This document shows positions 16,847 through 25,437 of a DNA stretch of 64,000 nt, piece by piece. Below the pieces are notes generated by a model that worked only from the letters and a program-made list of their open reading frames with translations, was not told where the DNA came from and did not search any database. The first letter of the stretch is position 1. Each line of letters begins with the position of its first letter. Source of the DNA: Pseudoalteromonas sp. DL-6 (GTDB taxonomy: Bacteria > Pseudomonadota > Gammaproteobacteria > Enterobacterales > Alteromonadaceae); assembly GCF_004328665.1 (NCBI RefSeq), contig NZ_CP019770.1, positions 2,542,001 to 2,606,000 of the forward strand, given 5' to 3'. A program made the translations under genes and the position numbers.

Positions 16847-18292
16847 ATGTCTGATTCAGTATTTAAAAATTACATCGCAGGTGAGTGGGTAGAAGGCAAC
16901 AAGGGCAACCTGGCTAACATCAGCCCTGCCGATACCAACGACGTAATCGGTCACTATGCGCAAGCAGATAAAGCCCAGACTGAAGCAGCTATTGCGGCCG
17001 CTGCGGTTGGTCAGGCCCAATGGGCTATGAGCGGTTTAGAACAACGTTACTCTGTTCTTATGGCGATTGGCGACGAGCTGATTGCACGTAAAGACGAACT
17101 TGGCGAACTGCTCGCTCGTGAAGAAGGAAAAACGCTGGCAGAAGGTGTTGGCGAAACGTACCGCTCAGGTCAGTTCTTTCATTACTACGCCGCTGAAGTC
17201 CTGCGCCAAATGGGTGAGACTGCTGATTCCGTTCGTCCTGGTGTTGAGATTGAAACCCGTCGTGAGCCAGTGGGTGTCGTCGGCATTATCACTCCATGGA
17301 ATTTTCCTACAGCAACGGGCGCCTGGAAAATTGCGCCAGCCTTAGCGTTTGGTAACGCGGTTGTTTTCAAACCAGCCAATCAGGTTCCGGCAAGTGCCTG
17401 GGCGCTCACTGAAATTATCTCTCGTCAAGGGCTGCCTACAGGTACATTTAACTTGGTCATGGGTCTTGGTGCTGAAGTCGGTGACGTACTGATCAACTCT
17501 CGCGGTATCAACGCACTAACCTTTACTGGTTCTCTTGAAACGGGCCGTAAAGTTGCCATAGCAACTGCTGCGAACCTGGTGAAATGTCAATTAGAGATGG
17601 GCAGCAAAAACGCACTGGTCGTTTTGGATGATGCTGATCTTGATAATGCCGTTGAGTGCGCGGTTGGCGGGGCTTACGGCGGCACAGGCCAGAAATGTAC
17701 AGCCTCCTCTCGTTTGATCGTCACTGAAGGCATCCATGATCGTTTCGTTGCTGCCGTTATTACACGAATGAAAAAACTGGTGGTGGGTCATCCATTAAAA
17801 GCCGGTGTACACATTGGTGCGGTCGCCGATGCGCGTCAGATGGAACAAAACTTACGCTATTTAGAACTCGCTAAAAATGAAGGCGGCACGCTGGTTTATG
17901 GCGGTGAAGTACTGAAAGAAGAGACCGAAGGCTACTACATGCAGCCGGCGCTGTTCACCAACACCACCAATGCTATGACGATTAACCGTGAAGAAGCCTT
18001 CGCACCGATCGCGTGTGTCATCAAAGTTAAAGATTACGCCGAAGCACTGGCGACGCTGAACGATACCAACTTTGGCCTTACCGGCGGTATCTGCACAGAA
18101 TCTCTGAAATACGCAACGGACTTCAAACGCAATGCCAAAACAGGCTGTGTGATGGTTAACCTGCCGACAGCAGGCACTGACTACCATGTGCCATTCGGTG
18201 GACGCAAAGATTCCAGCTTTGGCCCGCGTGAACAAGGCACCTATGCGAAAGAGTTTTACACCGTTGTAAAAACGACTTACATCCGCGCCTGA
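16847..18292 (+). CDS. NAD(P)-dependent aldehyde dehydrogenase (2-oxoglutarate-semialdehyde-like)
   Basis: A 481-residue ALDH-superfamily enzyme. Motifs: GVVGIITPWNFP (cofactor), the catalytic Glu in LEMGSKNALVVLDDADL, the nucleophile Cys in GGTGQKCTASSR, and EEAFAPIACVIKV near the end. The GQKCTASSR and HVPFGGRKDSSFGPREQG signatures resemble the 2,5-dioxovalerate (alpha-ketoglutarate semialdehyde) dehydrogenase group, but the substrate is not proven. The ATG at 16847 is chosen because an ideal ccggaggt RBS lies just before it; a TTG upstream is not convincing. It leads the plus-strand operon with the M19 protein (13 bp gap), BCCT carrier and RidA. Confidence 0.88.
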   Translation: MSDSVFKNYIAGEWVEGNKGNLANISPADTNDVIGHYAQADKAQTEAAIAAAAVGQAQWAMSGLEQRYSVLMAIGDELIARKDELGELLAREEGKTLAEGVGETYRSGQFFHYYAAEVLRQMGETADSVRPGVEIETRREPVGVVGIITPWNFPTATGAWKIAPALAFGNAVVFKPANQVPASAWALTEIISRQGLPTGTFNLVMGLGAEVGDVLINSRGINALTFTGSLETGRKVAIATAANLVKCQLEMGSKNALVVLDDADLDNAVECAVGGAYGGTGQKCTASSRLIVTEGIHDRFVAAVITRMKKLVVGHPLKAGVHIGAVADARQMEQNLRYLELAKNEGGTLVYGGEVLKEETEGYYMQPALFTNTTNAMTINREEAFAPIACVIKVKDYAEALATLNDTNFGLTGGICTESLKYATDFKRNAKTGCVMVNLPTAGTDYHVPFGGRKDSSFGPREQGTYAKEFYTVVKTTYIRA

Positions 18293-18305
18293 CAGGAGCA
18301 GACCC

Positions 18306-19316
18306 ATGAATAATGCATTGCATAACGATCTGATTGTGATTGACGGTCTGCAGTATTCGAACTGGAACCGTAAAATCTTCGAGCAGCTACACGAAGGTGG
18401 CGTAACGATGGTGCATGCCACCATCGTTTACCACGAGCAAATTCGTGAAACACTGCTGCGTATTTCGGAATGGAACCGGCTTTTCGAGCAAAACAGTGAC
18501 CTGATTATGCCAGTCAAAAGCGCGTCGGATATACGCCGCGCGAAACAACTCGGCAAAGTAGGCATCATGTTTGGCGCGCAGAACTGCTCTCCCATTGAAG
18601 ACGATATCGGCATGATCGAGGTGATGCGCGAGCTAAACCTGATGATTATGCAGCTCACCTATAACAACCAAAGCTTACTCGCTTGCGGTTGCTACGAAGC
18701 TGAAGATAGCGGTGTAACGCGTTTTGGCCGCCAAGCGATCAAAGAGATGAATCGCGTCGGTATGGTTATCGATATGAGCCACAGCGCAGAACGCAGTACG
18801 CTGGAAGCCATTGAGATTTCACAGCGCCCGATTGTGATTTCGCATGCAAACCCTACCAGCTTTCACAAAGCAAAACGCAACAAGTCCGATACGGTACTCA
18901 AAGCACTCGGTGAATCCGGCGGTTTACTGGGTTTGAGTTTGTACCCATTCCATCTGAAAAATGGCCCGGACTGCACGCTAAATGAGTTTTGCGACATGGT
19001 CACCAGCACCGCAGATCTAATGGGAATCGATCATATCGGTATTGGAACTGATCTTTGTCAGGAACAACCGTTATCGATTCTTGAATGGTTACGCAACGGC
19101 CGCTGGTCAAAGGATATGGATTACGGTGAAGGTTCCAAGACCAACGCCAATTGGCCTCGGCCATTGTCCTGGTTCAAGGATAACCGGGACTTCCCAAATA
19201 TCACTAATGGACTGCTAGCACGTGGTTTTAGCCCAGACGATGTGGCCAAAGTCATGGGCCTGAACTGGCTGAACTTTCTGGATGATGCACTTAAGCCATT
19301 AAATGTAGGTGTTTGA
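18306..19316 (+). CDS. Peptidase M19 (membrane dipeptidase) family protein lacking the first metal motif
   Basis: A 336-residue TIM-barrel protein of the M19 renal-dipeptidase family. The later metal-site motifs are present: VIDMSHSAERSTLEAI (His), PIVISHANPTSFH (His) and DHIGIGTDLCQ. The N-terminal DGHxD metal ligands are replaced by DGLQYSNWN, and the region normally LTHNxxN reads LTYNNQS. So at least part of the binuclear zinc site is missing. Paralogues beside dimethylglycine/betaine catabolic genes in Pseudomonas are also called dipeptidases without proven peptidase activity. No signal peptide. Co-transcribed with the aldehyde dehydrogenase. Confidence 0.85.
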   Translation: MNNALHNDLIVIDGLQYSNWNRKIFEQLHEGGVTMVHATIVYHEQIRETLLRISEWNRLFEQNSDLIMPVKSASDIRRAKQLGKVGIMFGAQNCSPIEDDIGMIEVMRELNLMIMQLTYNNQSLLACGCYEAEDSGVTRFGRQAIKEMNRVGMVIDMSHSAERSTLEAIEISQRPIVISHANPTSFHKAKRNKSDTVLKALGESGGLLGLSLYPFHLKNGPDCTLNEFCDMVTSTADLMGIDHIGIGTDLCQEQPLSILEWLRNGRWSKDMDYGEGSKTNANWPRPLSWFKDNRDFPNITNGLLARGFSPDDVAKVMGLNWLNFLDDALKPLNVGV

Positions 19317-19400
19317 TAATAAGGAACGCAATAGCGACTCCTTGTATCAATAAATGACCTGATCAACTAATAACTATAAGAGATCCATCAGGAGACTCAT

Positions 19401-20963
19401 ATGAGTAAAACAACTCAGGCTTCTCTGGCGACTGACGCACCAGATAATAGCCAAAACACATCGTTTTCAGGCGTTGATATATCTGTATTCCTTATAAGTG
19501 GCGGTACGGTAGTACTGTTTGCAATATTGGCACTCTATGACATCGACATGATGTCTAGCTGGGTTAACAGTGCATTTGCCACCTCCACCAAATACTTCGG
19601 AGCTTACTGGCAAGTACTCTTATTGCTGACATTTTTCATTGGTATTATCCTGGCTCTCGGGCGCACTGGGGGAGTTGTTCTCGGCGGTTTAAAAGCCCCT
19701 GAAATTTCAACCTTCCAGTGGATATCCATTATCATGTGTACGCTACTTGCGGGTGGCGGTGTATTTTGGGCTGCAGCTGAGCCTATGGCTCACTTTACCT
19801 CTCCCCCCCCGTTATTTGGAGGTGAAACAGGCACGACTGAAGCGGCCTACAATGCATTAGCGCAAAGCTTTATGCACTGGGGCTTTCTTGCCTGGGCGAT
19901 TCTCGGCAGCCTGACAGCCATTGTTTACATGTACCTGCATTATGAAAAAGGACTGCCGCTCAAGCCGCGCACCTTGCTGTACCCTGTATTTGGTGATCGC
20001 GTTATGAAAGGCCCTTTTGGTGCCATTATTGACTCCTGCTGTGTTTTGGCAGTGGTGGCCGGCACCGTTGGCCCGATCGGTTTTCTTGGTCTGCAAGTCA
20101 GCTTTGGACTGGAAAAACTTTTTGGCATTCCTTACACCTATACGACCCAAGTCATCATTCTACTCGGGCTGATCGCCATCTATACACTATCTGCGGTTAG
20201 TGGAGTGGCCCGCGGTATACAAATACTTAGTCGCGCTAATGTGATTTTAGCCGTTGCTCTGATGGCGTTTATCCTGCTCTTTGGCCCAACCGCCTTTATC
20301 ATTGATAGTTACCTGCACTCTTTTGGTATCTACCTGGATAAATTCATCCCAATGGCAACTTTTCGTGCCAGCCCAGGCTGGTTAGACTGGTGGACCGTGT
20401 TCTTCTGGGGCTGGTTTCTGGGTTATGGTCCGCTGATGGCGATGTTCGTTGCACGTATTTCCCGTGGCCGCACTCTCCGTCAAATGGTACTTATGATCTC
20501 TATCGTGGCACCCGTTATTACCTGCTTCTGGTTTACGATTGTGGGTGGTAGTGGTCTTGCATTTGAACTGGCGAACCCCGGCGTTATTTCTGAACCCTTC
20601 ATCGGATTCAATTTACCGGCGGCCCTGCTGGCGATTACTGAACAGCTACCGATGGGCTTCTTTATCTCAGTACTATTTCTGATCCTGACCACTATCTTTG
20701 TTGCCACCACCGGAGACTCCATGACGTATGCCGTCTCCATGGTAATGACAGGAACGGATCATCCGAAAAGCTCTATACGTGTCTTCTGGGGCGTCATGAT
20801 GGGTGTCGTTGCGGCACTACTAATCTCTATCGGATCAGGTGGTATTTCAGCCCTGCAATCCTTCATTGTTGTCACGGCCGTACCGGTATCTCTGGTATTA
20901 CTACCTTCATTATGGACTGCACCGCAGATCGCGAAAAAAATGGTGGATGAGCAAGGTCTCTAG
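19401..20963 (+). CDS. BCCT-family transporter (betaine/carnitine/choline type)
   Basis: A 520-residue inner-membrane carrier with about 12 transmembrane helices. The family signatures are visible: the W-rich segment WLDWWTVFFWGWFLGYGPLMA followed by MFVARISRGRTLRQMV (split here), GGGVFWAAAEPMAHF, and FVATTGDSMTYAVSM near the C-terminus. BCCT carriers take up quaternary or N-methylated amino compounds with sodium or protons. An aggagac RBS lies 5 bp before the ATG. In this cluster it is the probable importer of the substrate used by the neighbouring enzymes; the actual substrate cannot be told from sequence. Confidence 0.92.
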   Translation: MSKTTQASLATDAPDNSQNTSFSGVDISVFLISGGTVVLFAILALYDIDMMSSWVNSAFATSTKYFGAYWQVLLLLTFFIGIILALGRTGGVVLGGLKAPEISTFQWISIIMCTLLAGGGVFWAAAEPMAHFTSPPPLFGGETGTTEAAYNALAQSFMHWGFLAWAILGSLTAIVYMYLHYEKGLPLKPRTLLYPVFGDRVMKGPFGAIIDSCCVLAVVAGTVGPIGFLGLQVSFGLEKLFGIPYTYTTQVIILLGLIAIYTLSAVSGVARGIQILSRANVILAVALMAFILLFGPTAFIIDSYLHSFGIYLDKFIPMATFRASPGWLDWWTVFFWGWFLGYGPLMAMFVARISRGRTLRQMVLMISIVAPVITCFWFTIVGGSGLAFELANPGVISEPFIGFNLPAALLAITEQLPMGFFISVLFLILTTIFVATTGDSMTYAVSMVMTGTDHPKSSIRVFWGVMMGVVAALLISIGSGGISALQSFIVVTAVPVSLVLLPSLWTAPQIAKKMVDEQGL

Positions 20964-20978
20964 TGCCTTAAATGATTC

Positions 20979-21006
20979 AAAAGGAGCCTGTTTATGGCTC
21001 CTTTTT
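20979..21006 (+). terminator. Rho-independent terminator between BCCT gene and ridA-like gene
   Basis: aaaaggagcc / ggctcctttt form a 10-bp stem around a 7-nt loop, followed by a T tract. It lies 15 bp past the transporter stop and before the RidA start, so RidA may be expressed partly by read-through or from its own promoter. Confidence 0.8.
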
Positions 21007-21037
21007 ACCTTCACAGTTAATAAAGTGGAAACACAAT

Positions 21038-21412
21038 ATGAAAACAGCCGTAAAAACCGACCTATTTGCATCAGCAGCCCCTCTGGAGTGGGCTATTATT
21101 GCTAACAATCAATTCTATACTGCCCAGATCCCTATTAATGCACAAGGCAAGGTTGTTGACGGAGGGATCGAAGCACAAGCCCGCCAAACAATGGATAACT
21201 TAAAGCACACTATTGAAGCCGCTAAACTGACAATGGATGATGTTACGCAAGTCTTAATCTATGTCACGGCTCGTGAGCAACTACCTGTGTTTAATAAAGT
21301 TTATGCAGAGTATTTTGCAGCGCCCTATCCAAACCGTGCCGCTATGGTTGTTGCAGGACTTGCCCGCGAAGAGATGCTATGTGAAGTAGTCGTGTATGCA
21401 GCTGTGTCTTAA
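21038..21412 (+). CDS. RidA family (YjgF/YER057c) imine/enamine deaminase
   Basis: A 124-residue protein with the RidA fold: IANNQFYTAQIPI, GGIEAQARQTMDNLKHTIEAA, the VTQVLIYVTA strand, and the active-site PNRAAMVVAGLAREEMLCEVVVYA, which contains the conserved Arg. RidA enzymes hydrolyse reactive enamines and imines released by amino-acid catabolism. The ATG at 21038 is chosen because residues upstream of it belong to the terminator region. A dedicated RidA fits a pathway that produces an enamine or imine, for example by dehydrogenation or elimination of an amino compound. Confidence 0.88.
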   Translation: MKTAVKTDLFASAAPLEWAIIANNQFYTAQIPINAQGKVVDGGIEAQARQTMDNLKHTIEAAKLTMDDVTQVLIYVTAREQLPVFNKVYAEYFAAPYPNRAAMVVAGLAREEMLCEVVVYAAVS

Positions 21413-21466
21413 TCAGTCGAGCCTCAATAAACCGAGCTTCAAAAACATGCTCCTGCATCTATTTCT

Positions 21467-21500
21467 AAACCCCTGCTTCTACTTAAGCAGGGGTTTCTAT
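21467..21500 (+). terminator. Rho-independent terminator after the RidA gene
   Basis: A perfect 12-bp stem aaacccctgctt / aagcaggggttt with a 6-nt loop and a short T-rich tail ends the plus-strand operon. Confidence 0.8.
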
Positions 21501-21617
21501 TATCCAATCACAAAAAATCAAGCTGCGGCAATTTGTGTCAATCTGCAACAGCGATTTTTTCAGTTATAATCTGCTACATTCATACACTGGAGCAAGATGC
21601 TGTAGGCCCCTCATAAT

Positions 21618-22135
21618 TCATAACCCCAACAACCATGAGTAATGAGAGTGCGCAAGTTTCCTCACAGCACAAAGTAAATCATCTGCTGATATGGGATAAT
21701 CATGCCGTCGCCGCAGCAGTTTTTTGCCCATCCTGATTGTTGATAGCACATTCCTTTTCTTTGCCGTATTTGCTTGGAAGTGCCTCTGTAATTGCTGTGT
21801 TTCTCCATATAATCCTACCCACCAAAATGCCAGTTGCACCAATAACGCTATCAATAGCAGTATGTCCATCCTTGCCGTATAACGTGTTCTGCTATGACGT
21901 AAACCAAAGTCATAAGCGGGACTTTATTAAGTCTCTAAATGTTTCCTCTATTTGCATTCGTTTATGGTAAATATTGACCAGTTTCTAAGGCGACATGGCT
22001 TCCATAGTCGAGTTAGTCACCAGTACCCAAGGCTCTTTGGAGGTCAATTCATACGTCCATTGCACCGTATGGTGACAGTCTGTTGTCGTACTTCGCTGAC
22101 CTTTTCAGCCTTTACTTTGGACCCTAAACAATAGC
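21618..22135 (-). pseudogene. IS4-family transposase, C-terminal part, degraded
   Basis: The minus strand reads YELTSKEPWVLVTN, then RMQIEETFRDL (the Y-R-E-like signature of IS4 transposases), then after a frameshift the tail MDILLLIALLVQLAFWWVGL ... RHFQANTAKKRNVLSTIRMG. A stop near 21975 and a frameshift near 21920 break it. The N-terminal half is gone, and beyond 22140 the sequence changes abruptly into an IS66 fragment. A distant piece of IS4 N-terminus is at 40173-40442. Confidence 0.75.
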
Positions 22136-22144
22136 ATGAGAGAG

Positions 22145-22497
22145 CCTGTGCGGGTATAAAGCTGCAGTGTATTTTTATAAGTTTGCGCGCAGACTTCAGT
22201 GGTGGTTTGTTTTAACTGAATAAAACGTGATAATGTGGGGTTCGTTGTTTGCACTGGCAAGGTTGAATTAGGCTGATACTCAGCCAGTAAAGCGCTGTTT
22301 ATAGTAAGTGGTTATAGAGACATTATAGTGTTGGCAAAATTCGATATTAGTGCCACTAAACAAGCCACGTTGTTGAAGTTGCACCTGTCACTAAGTAGTT
22401 GATCTGTATGTTTTCATCACCTGCTCCAAATTTATTATTGAGCAGGTATTTTTAGATAATCAGAACATCGATGCTAGCTGTACTTAGCTAGACGCAT
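22145..22497 (-). mobile_element. IS66-family end fragment (tnpA tail-less copy and terminal region)
   Basis: From cctgtgcgggtataaagctg this stretch is almost identical to 26922-27265 of the larger IS66 copy, including the tnpA coding part (about 22150-22340, minus) and the non-coding end up to agacgcata. A 13-bp block (acattatagtgtt, near 22320) is present here but missing from the larger copy. It is joined to the IS4 remnant on its left. Confidence 0.75.
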
Positions 22498-22501
22498 ACA
22501 G

Positions 22502-23077
22502 TTATTTAAGCGCTTCGATTAAAAAAATGATTCGATCCTGCCCCCAGAAAACCTCATCATCGACAATGAAAGTAGGCACCCCAAAACCGCCTTTTTCAAT
22601 CAATTCATCAGTATTCGAGGCCATAATTTCACTACACTGCTTCTGACACATAAGCTCCGAAAGATTAAAGCTATTCATCTGTTTCTCAATAAACTCTGGA
22701 GTAGAAATATCAGTCTCATGGCGCCAGAGCATTTTACCAATATCAATTGCCATTTCCAGCCCTTGACCGTTCTCCTGCTCCGCAGACATCACCAGAGCAT
22801 CTGCTCTAGCCTCATTACAAGGATAAAACTTAGGATGTAAATTGATGGGAATTTCAAGATGCCGACTCCAACGCTCTAATTCCTGCAACCGATATTTTTG
22901 TCTATTAAGAGAACGCTTCTTCAATGGTAACCCTCCGGTGGCATCAAATAACCGTCCAATATCAATCGGCTTCAGATTCAAGCTTGCGTTGTAGCACGGC
23001 AATAGACTCCGTATCTGCACAGAGGAAAAAAGCGACCATGGAGAGTTTAAACAGAAGTAATAATCTACATTTTTCAT
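22502..23077 (-). CDS. DsbA-like 2-hydroxychromene-2-carboxylate isomerase family protein
   Basis: A 191-residue protein with the thioredoxin/glutathione-S-transferase-kappa-like fold of the HCCA isomerase family: VDYYFCLNSPWSLF at the start (the SPW-S region holds the active-site Ser in NahD-type enzymes), the KYRLQELERWSRHLEIPIN helix, and KGGFGVPTFIVDDEVFWGQDR near the end (cis-Pro in GVPTF, and the W-GQDR tail typical of the family). Known members isomerise a naphthalene-pathway intermediate, but many homologues have unknown substrates. The frame is intact, in a region otherwise made of IS and gene fragments. It directly follows a decayed alcohol dehydrogenase on the same strand. Confidence 0.82.
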   Translation of the reverse strand: MKNVDYYFCLNSPWSLFSSVQIRSLLPCYNASLNLKPIDIGRLFDATGGLPLKKRSLNRQKYRLQELERWSRHLEIPINLHPKFYPCNEARADALVMSAEQENGQGLEMAIDIGKMLWRHETDISTPEFIEKQMNSFNLSELMCQKQCSEIMASNTDELIEKGGFGVPTFIVDDEVFWGQDRIIFLIEALK

Positions 23078-23085
23078 TCGCCAGC

Positions 23086-23678
23086 CTATTTCGAGAAACC
23101 ATCAATAATGACTAGTATTACTTTTAATACTCTCAGAAATTTGAGAGAACGATCTTTCTTTTTACTTGGTGCAATCAACTTATGTTCTCTAATTATATTT
23201 TCTACATTGATTTTTCCGTAATTTTTATCCAGTGTCCTGATGACTTGTCCCTTTTCAATCAACTCGGCGATACGATTCCCCCCTTGCGAGGCAATATCCA
23301 CTGTCTCAAAATCGATTTAGTAAACATAAACGCCCAGTGTACCGACACACTTTTATTCTTGAAAACACTAATATTGAGACGTTCTGGATCATCAGTCAAA
23401 CCAAATTTACCCTGCGGGGCGATAAAGTTTGCAATCGCAGCAAGATGCTTATACGTCTGATTCAGACTGGCAACATGGTCTGCACTCAGGGACTTCATCC
23501 ATTTCTGCGTATCAAGGCGGAGCCGATGCAATCACCTTGATATTGGTCAACGCCTTGAGCAGCTTAATCATTAATCGAGTCTGCAACACCATAGGCTTAT
23601 ATGCGCCTTGGAGCCCCTTAAGCAACTGGAATTTGCTAACCGCAGAAGCAGCGCCCCATACTGCAGTAAAAGCAGTCG
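23086..23678 (-). pseudogene. Zinc-binding alcohol dehydrogenase (MDR family), C-terminal remnant
   Basis: Reading the minus strand in shifting frames gives LLKALTNIKVIASA, then QKWMKSLSADHVASLNQ, NFIAPQGKFGLTDDPERLN, SVSVHWAFMFTKS and finally NRIAELIEKGQVIRTL..NYGKINVENI. This is the C-terminal half of the same enzyme family as the intact gene at 41197-42228 (compare WELMFTRSLF and the preceding IAPQGMI). Several frameshifts (near 23290, 23530 and 23600) and loss of the N-terminus make it dead. Confidence 0.7.
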
Positions 23679-24331
23679 CTACTTATCAGCCAGTACTGCT
23701 CCGGGAATTCGATAAACCTTACTGCCATTAACGGTAGCAAAATAAACCCACTGGTACTGAGTATCGATAGTGATCCAGATAAAGAGCCTCATTCGTACCG
23801 CCTTCTCGCCTAGTTTCCATAACCGTTCCATCAATCTTGACTGTATGATTTCCCATCATCAGCCTGATATCAGCTTCCAACACCCGGCGGGCTTTAGGCG
23901 TTTCAAGATCAACAACAAGCGCGGGCTTGGCTTCACCAGCAAGGATACCTAGGGTCATATCCGCAATATAGACCTTATTACGCTCGTATCAATCGCAAAG
24001 TCCTGCAGAAAAGGTGTACCAACCAATGCTTCCTTTTCAACCGAGATAACTTTGACCAATACTGTTCCAGCCAACTGGCTGCGCAGGAGCAGTATCACTG
24101 CCCATATCCAGAACCCAGACAACGCACTCTTCAGTAGCATCGATACCAACACCAGTAAATAACCTTTAAATCAATGAGTTGTGGTGAAAATATAATACGA
24201 ACGGTGGTCGTCACATTGGGTTCCCCGCCGACTGCCTTCCAGTTGCGCGACCACTTCAATATCAGTCACTGCATAAGCAGGGTTAAACGCCAGCAGTGAG
24301 ATCAGAGCTATAGACGTTTTATATGTTTCAT
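23679..24331 (-). pseudogene. Major-royal-jelly-family (MRJP/SMP-30-like) secreted protein, degraded
   Basis: A signal-peptide start MKHIK and LAFNPAYAVTDIEVVAQLEGS are followed, in changing frames, by VVWVLDMGSDTAPAQPVGWNS, KVYIADMTLGILAGEAKPALVV, DLETPKARRVLEADIRLM and QYQWVYFATVNGSKVYRIP. The pieces line up with the intact paralogue at 38212-39360 (VWLLDSGQASP; ALVVVDLKTGQSRRVL; EEWLYFTPLSKGELYRIP). At least four breaks, and the C-terminal third is missing where it joins the alcohol dehydrogenase remnant. Confidence 0.65.
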
Positions 24332-24597
24332 AACGGCTCCTGTCAGATATATGTAATCAACAAAATCATCATAAAACTTGATTGCCACAACTTAAAGAGT
24401 ACAATTATTGAAATATTATATTAAGAATAAGCTTTTAGAAGAGCTACAGGCAATACTTATAATTAGCTAATTCCGCAGTCCTACCGCTGCCTCAAATAAC
24501 TGGAGCATGTGCACGTAAATAGAAAGGCTAGTAGTAAGCGATTGGAAAAACTAGGCGTAGGCGTCAAATATTAAAACGTTATAACAAGGAAAAAGCA

Positions 24598-25014
24598 GTG
24601 AAAATAATTACGGTATCGTTTGATGAAAAATATGCTCCGGAGATCAAAAACATAAGGAGCAAAGTATTTACGAGTGAGCAGAATATTGATCCCAATATGG
24701 ATTTTGATGGTCAAGATCATGATGCTGTACACGTGCTGATCCGTTCCGATGATAAATATGTTGGCACAGGCAGAATGCTAAATGATGGTCATATCGGCAG
24801 ATTAGCTGTACTTAAGGAATATAGAGGTAAAGGGTTGGGTGCTGAGATTATTATATCTTTAATCAAAGAGGCAAGAAAAAACAATCTAAAAAGAGTCTAT
24901 CTTGGAGCACAGAGTCATGCAATAACTTTTTATGAAAAATTAGGCTTTTCAAAACATGGTAAAGCATATATTGAAGTTAATATTGAGCATGTGAATATGG
25001 AAAAAATAATCTAA
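24598..25014 (+). CDS. GNAT-family N-acetyltransferase
   Basis: A 138-residue acyltransferase with GTGRMLNDGHIGRLAVLKEYRGKGLGAEII (read in two parts): the R/Q-x-x-G-x-G/A acetyl-CoA pocket is RGKGLG at about 80-85. The C-terminal IGAQSH-like block (LGAQSHAITFYEKLGF) matches the ElaA/YjcF branch. It starts with GTG behind aaggaaaa. It stands alone between IS debris, with a T-run hairpin about 220 bp downstream. Substrate unknown. Confidence 0.85.
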   Translation: MKIITVSFDEKYAPEIKNIRSKVFTSEQNIDPNMDFDGQDHDAVHVLIRSDDKYVGTGRMLNDGHIGRLAVLKEYRGKGLGAEIIISLIKEARKNNLKRVYLGAQSHAITFYEKLGFSKHGKAYIEVNIEHVNMEKII

Positions 25015-25231
25015 CCAATCAATTTACATCGAATATACTTGTTCATGCTTAGAGCGTTTGAAAAACTTACTCATTAACTATTGACTGTAAAAGGTTTTAA
25101 CTCTACTAACACAATGATTTGTAACATTATATCAGATATCTCTAAGGAACATGCGTTCAAGTCAAACAGCGCGCCTTAACATTCTGAAAGCCCAATGACA
25201 GTCAGTAATGTGGGTTGTTTATCATTTTACC

Positions 25232-25268
25232 ACTAAACAAGATAATTGAACCTTGTTTAGTGTTTTTT
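25232..25268 (+). terminator. Rho-independent terminator
   Basis: cactaaacaag / cttgtttagtg form an 11-bp perfect stem with a 9-nt loop and are followed by six Ts on the plus strand. It could end transcription of the acetyltransferase gene or insulate the IS remnant. The 25015-25231 gap shows nothing else. Confidence 0.7.
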
Positions 25269-25275
25269 AAACGTA

Positions 25276-25437
25276 TTAACCTCTTGCTTTTCGGATCAGC
25301 TGATCAACTCGAAACATGTTTGCAAAAGTAAACAGCATGGCGAGCTTACTGTCATTTTTAGCCAACCCACGATAAACAGCTTTTCTAAAACCAAACTGAC
25401 ACTTGATGATTCGTAACCGTCTAGCGAAAAACACCTA
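25276..25437 (-). pseudogene. IS5-family transposase C-terminal tail
   Basis: In one minus-strand frame: [20 protein letters not shown] then [20 protein letters not shown], the conserved C-terminus of IS5-group transposases. It is joined without a gap to the end of an IS66 tnpC remnant, so one element has been cut into the other. A different IS5 fragment at 43840-44280 covers the central part of a similar protein. Confidence 0.65.
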
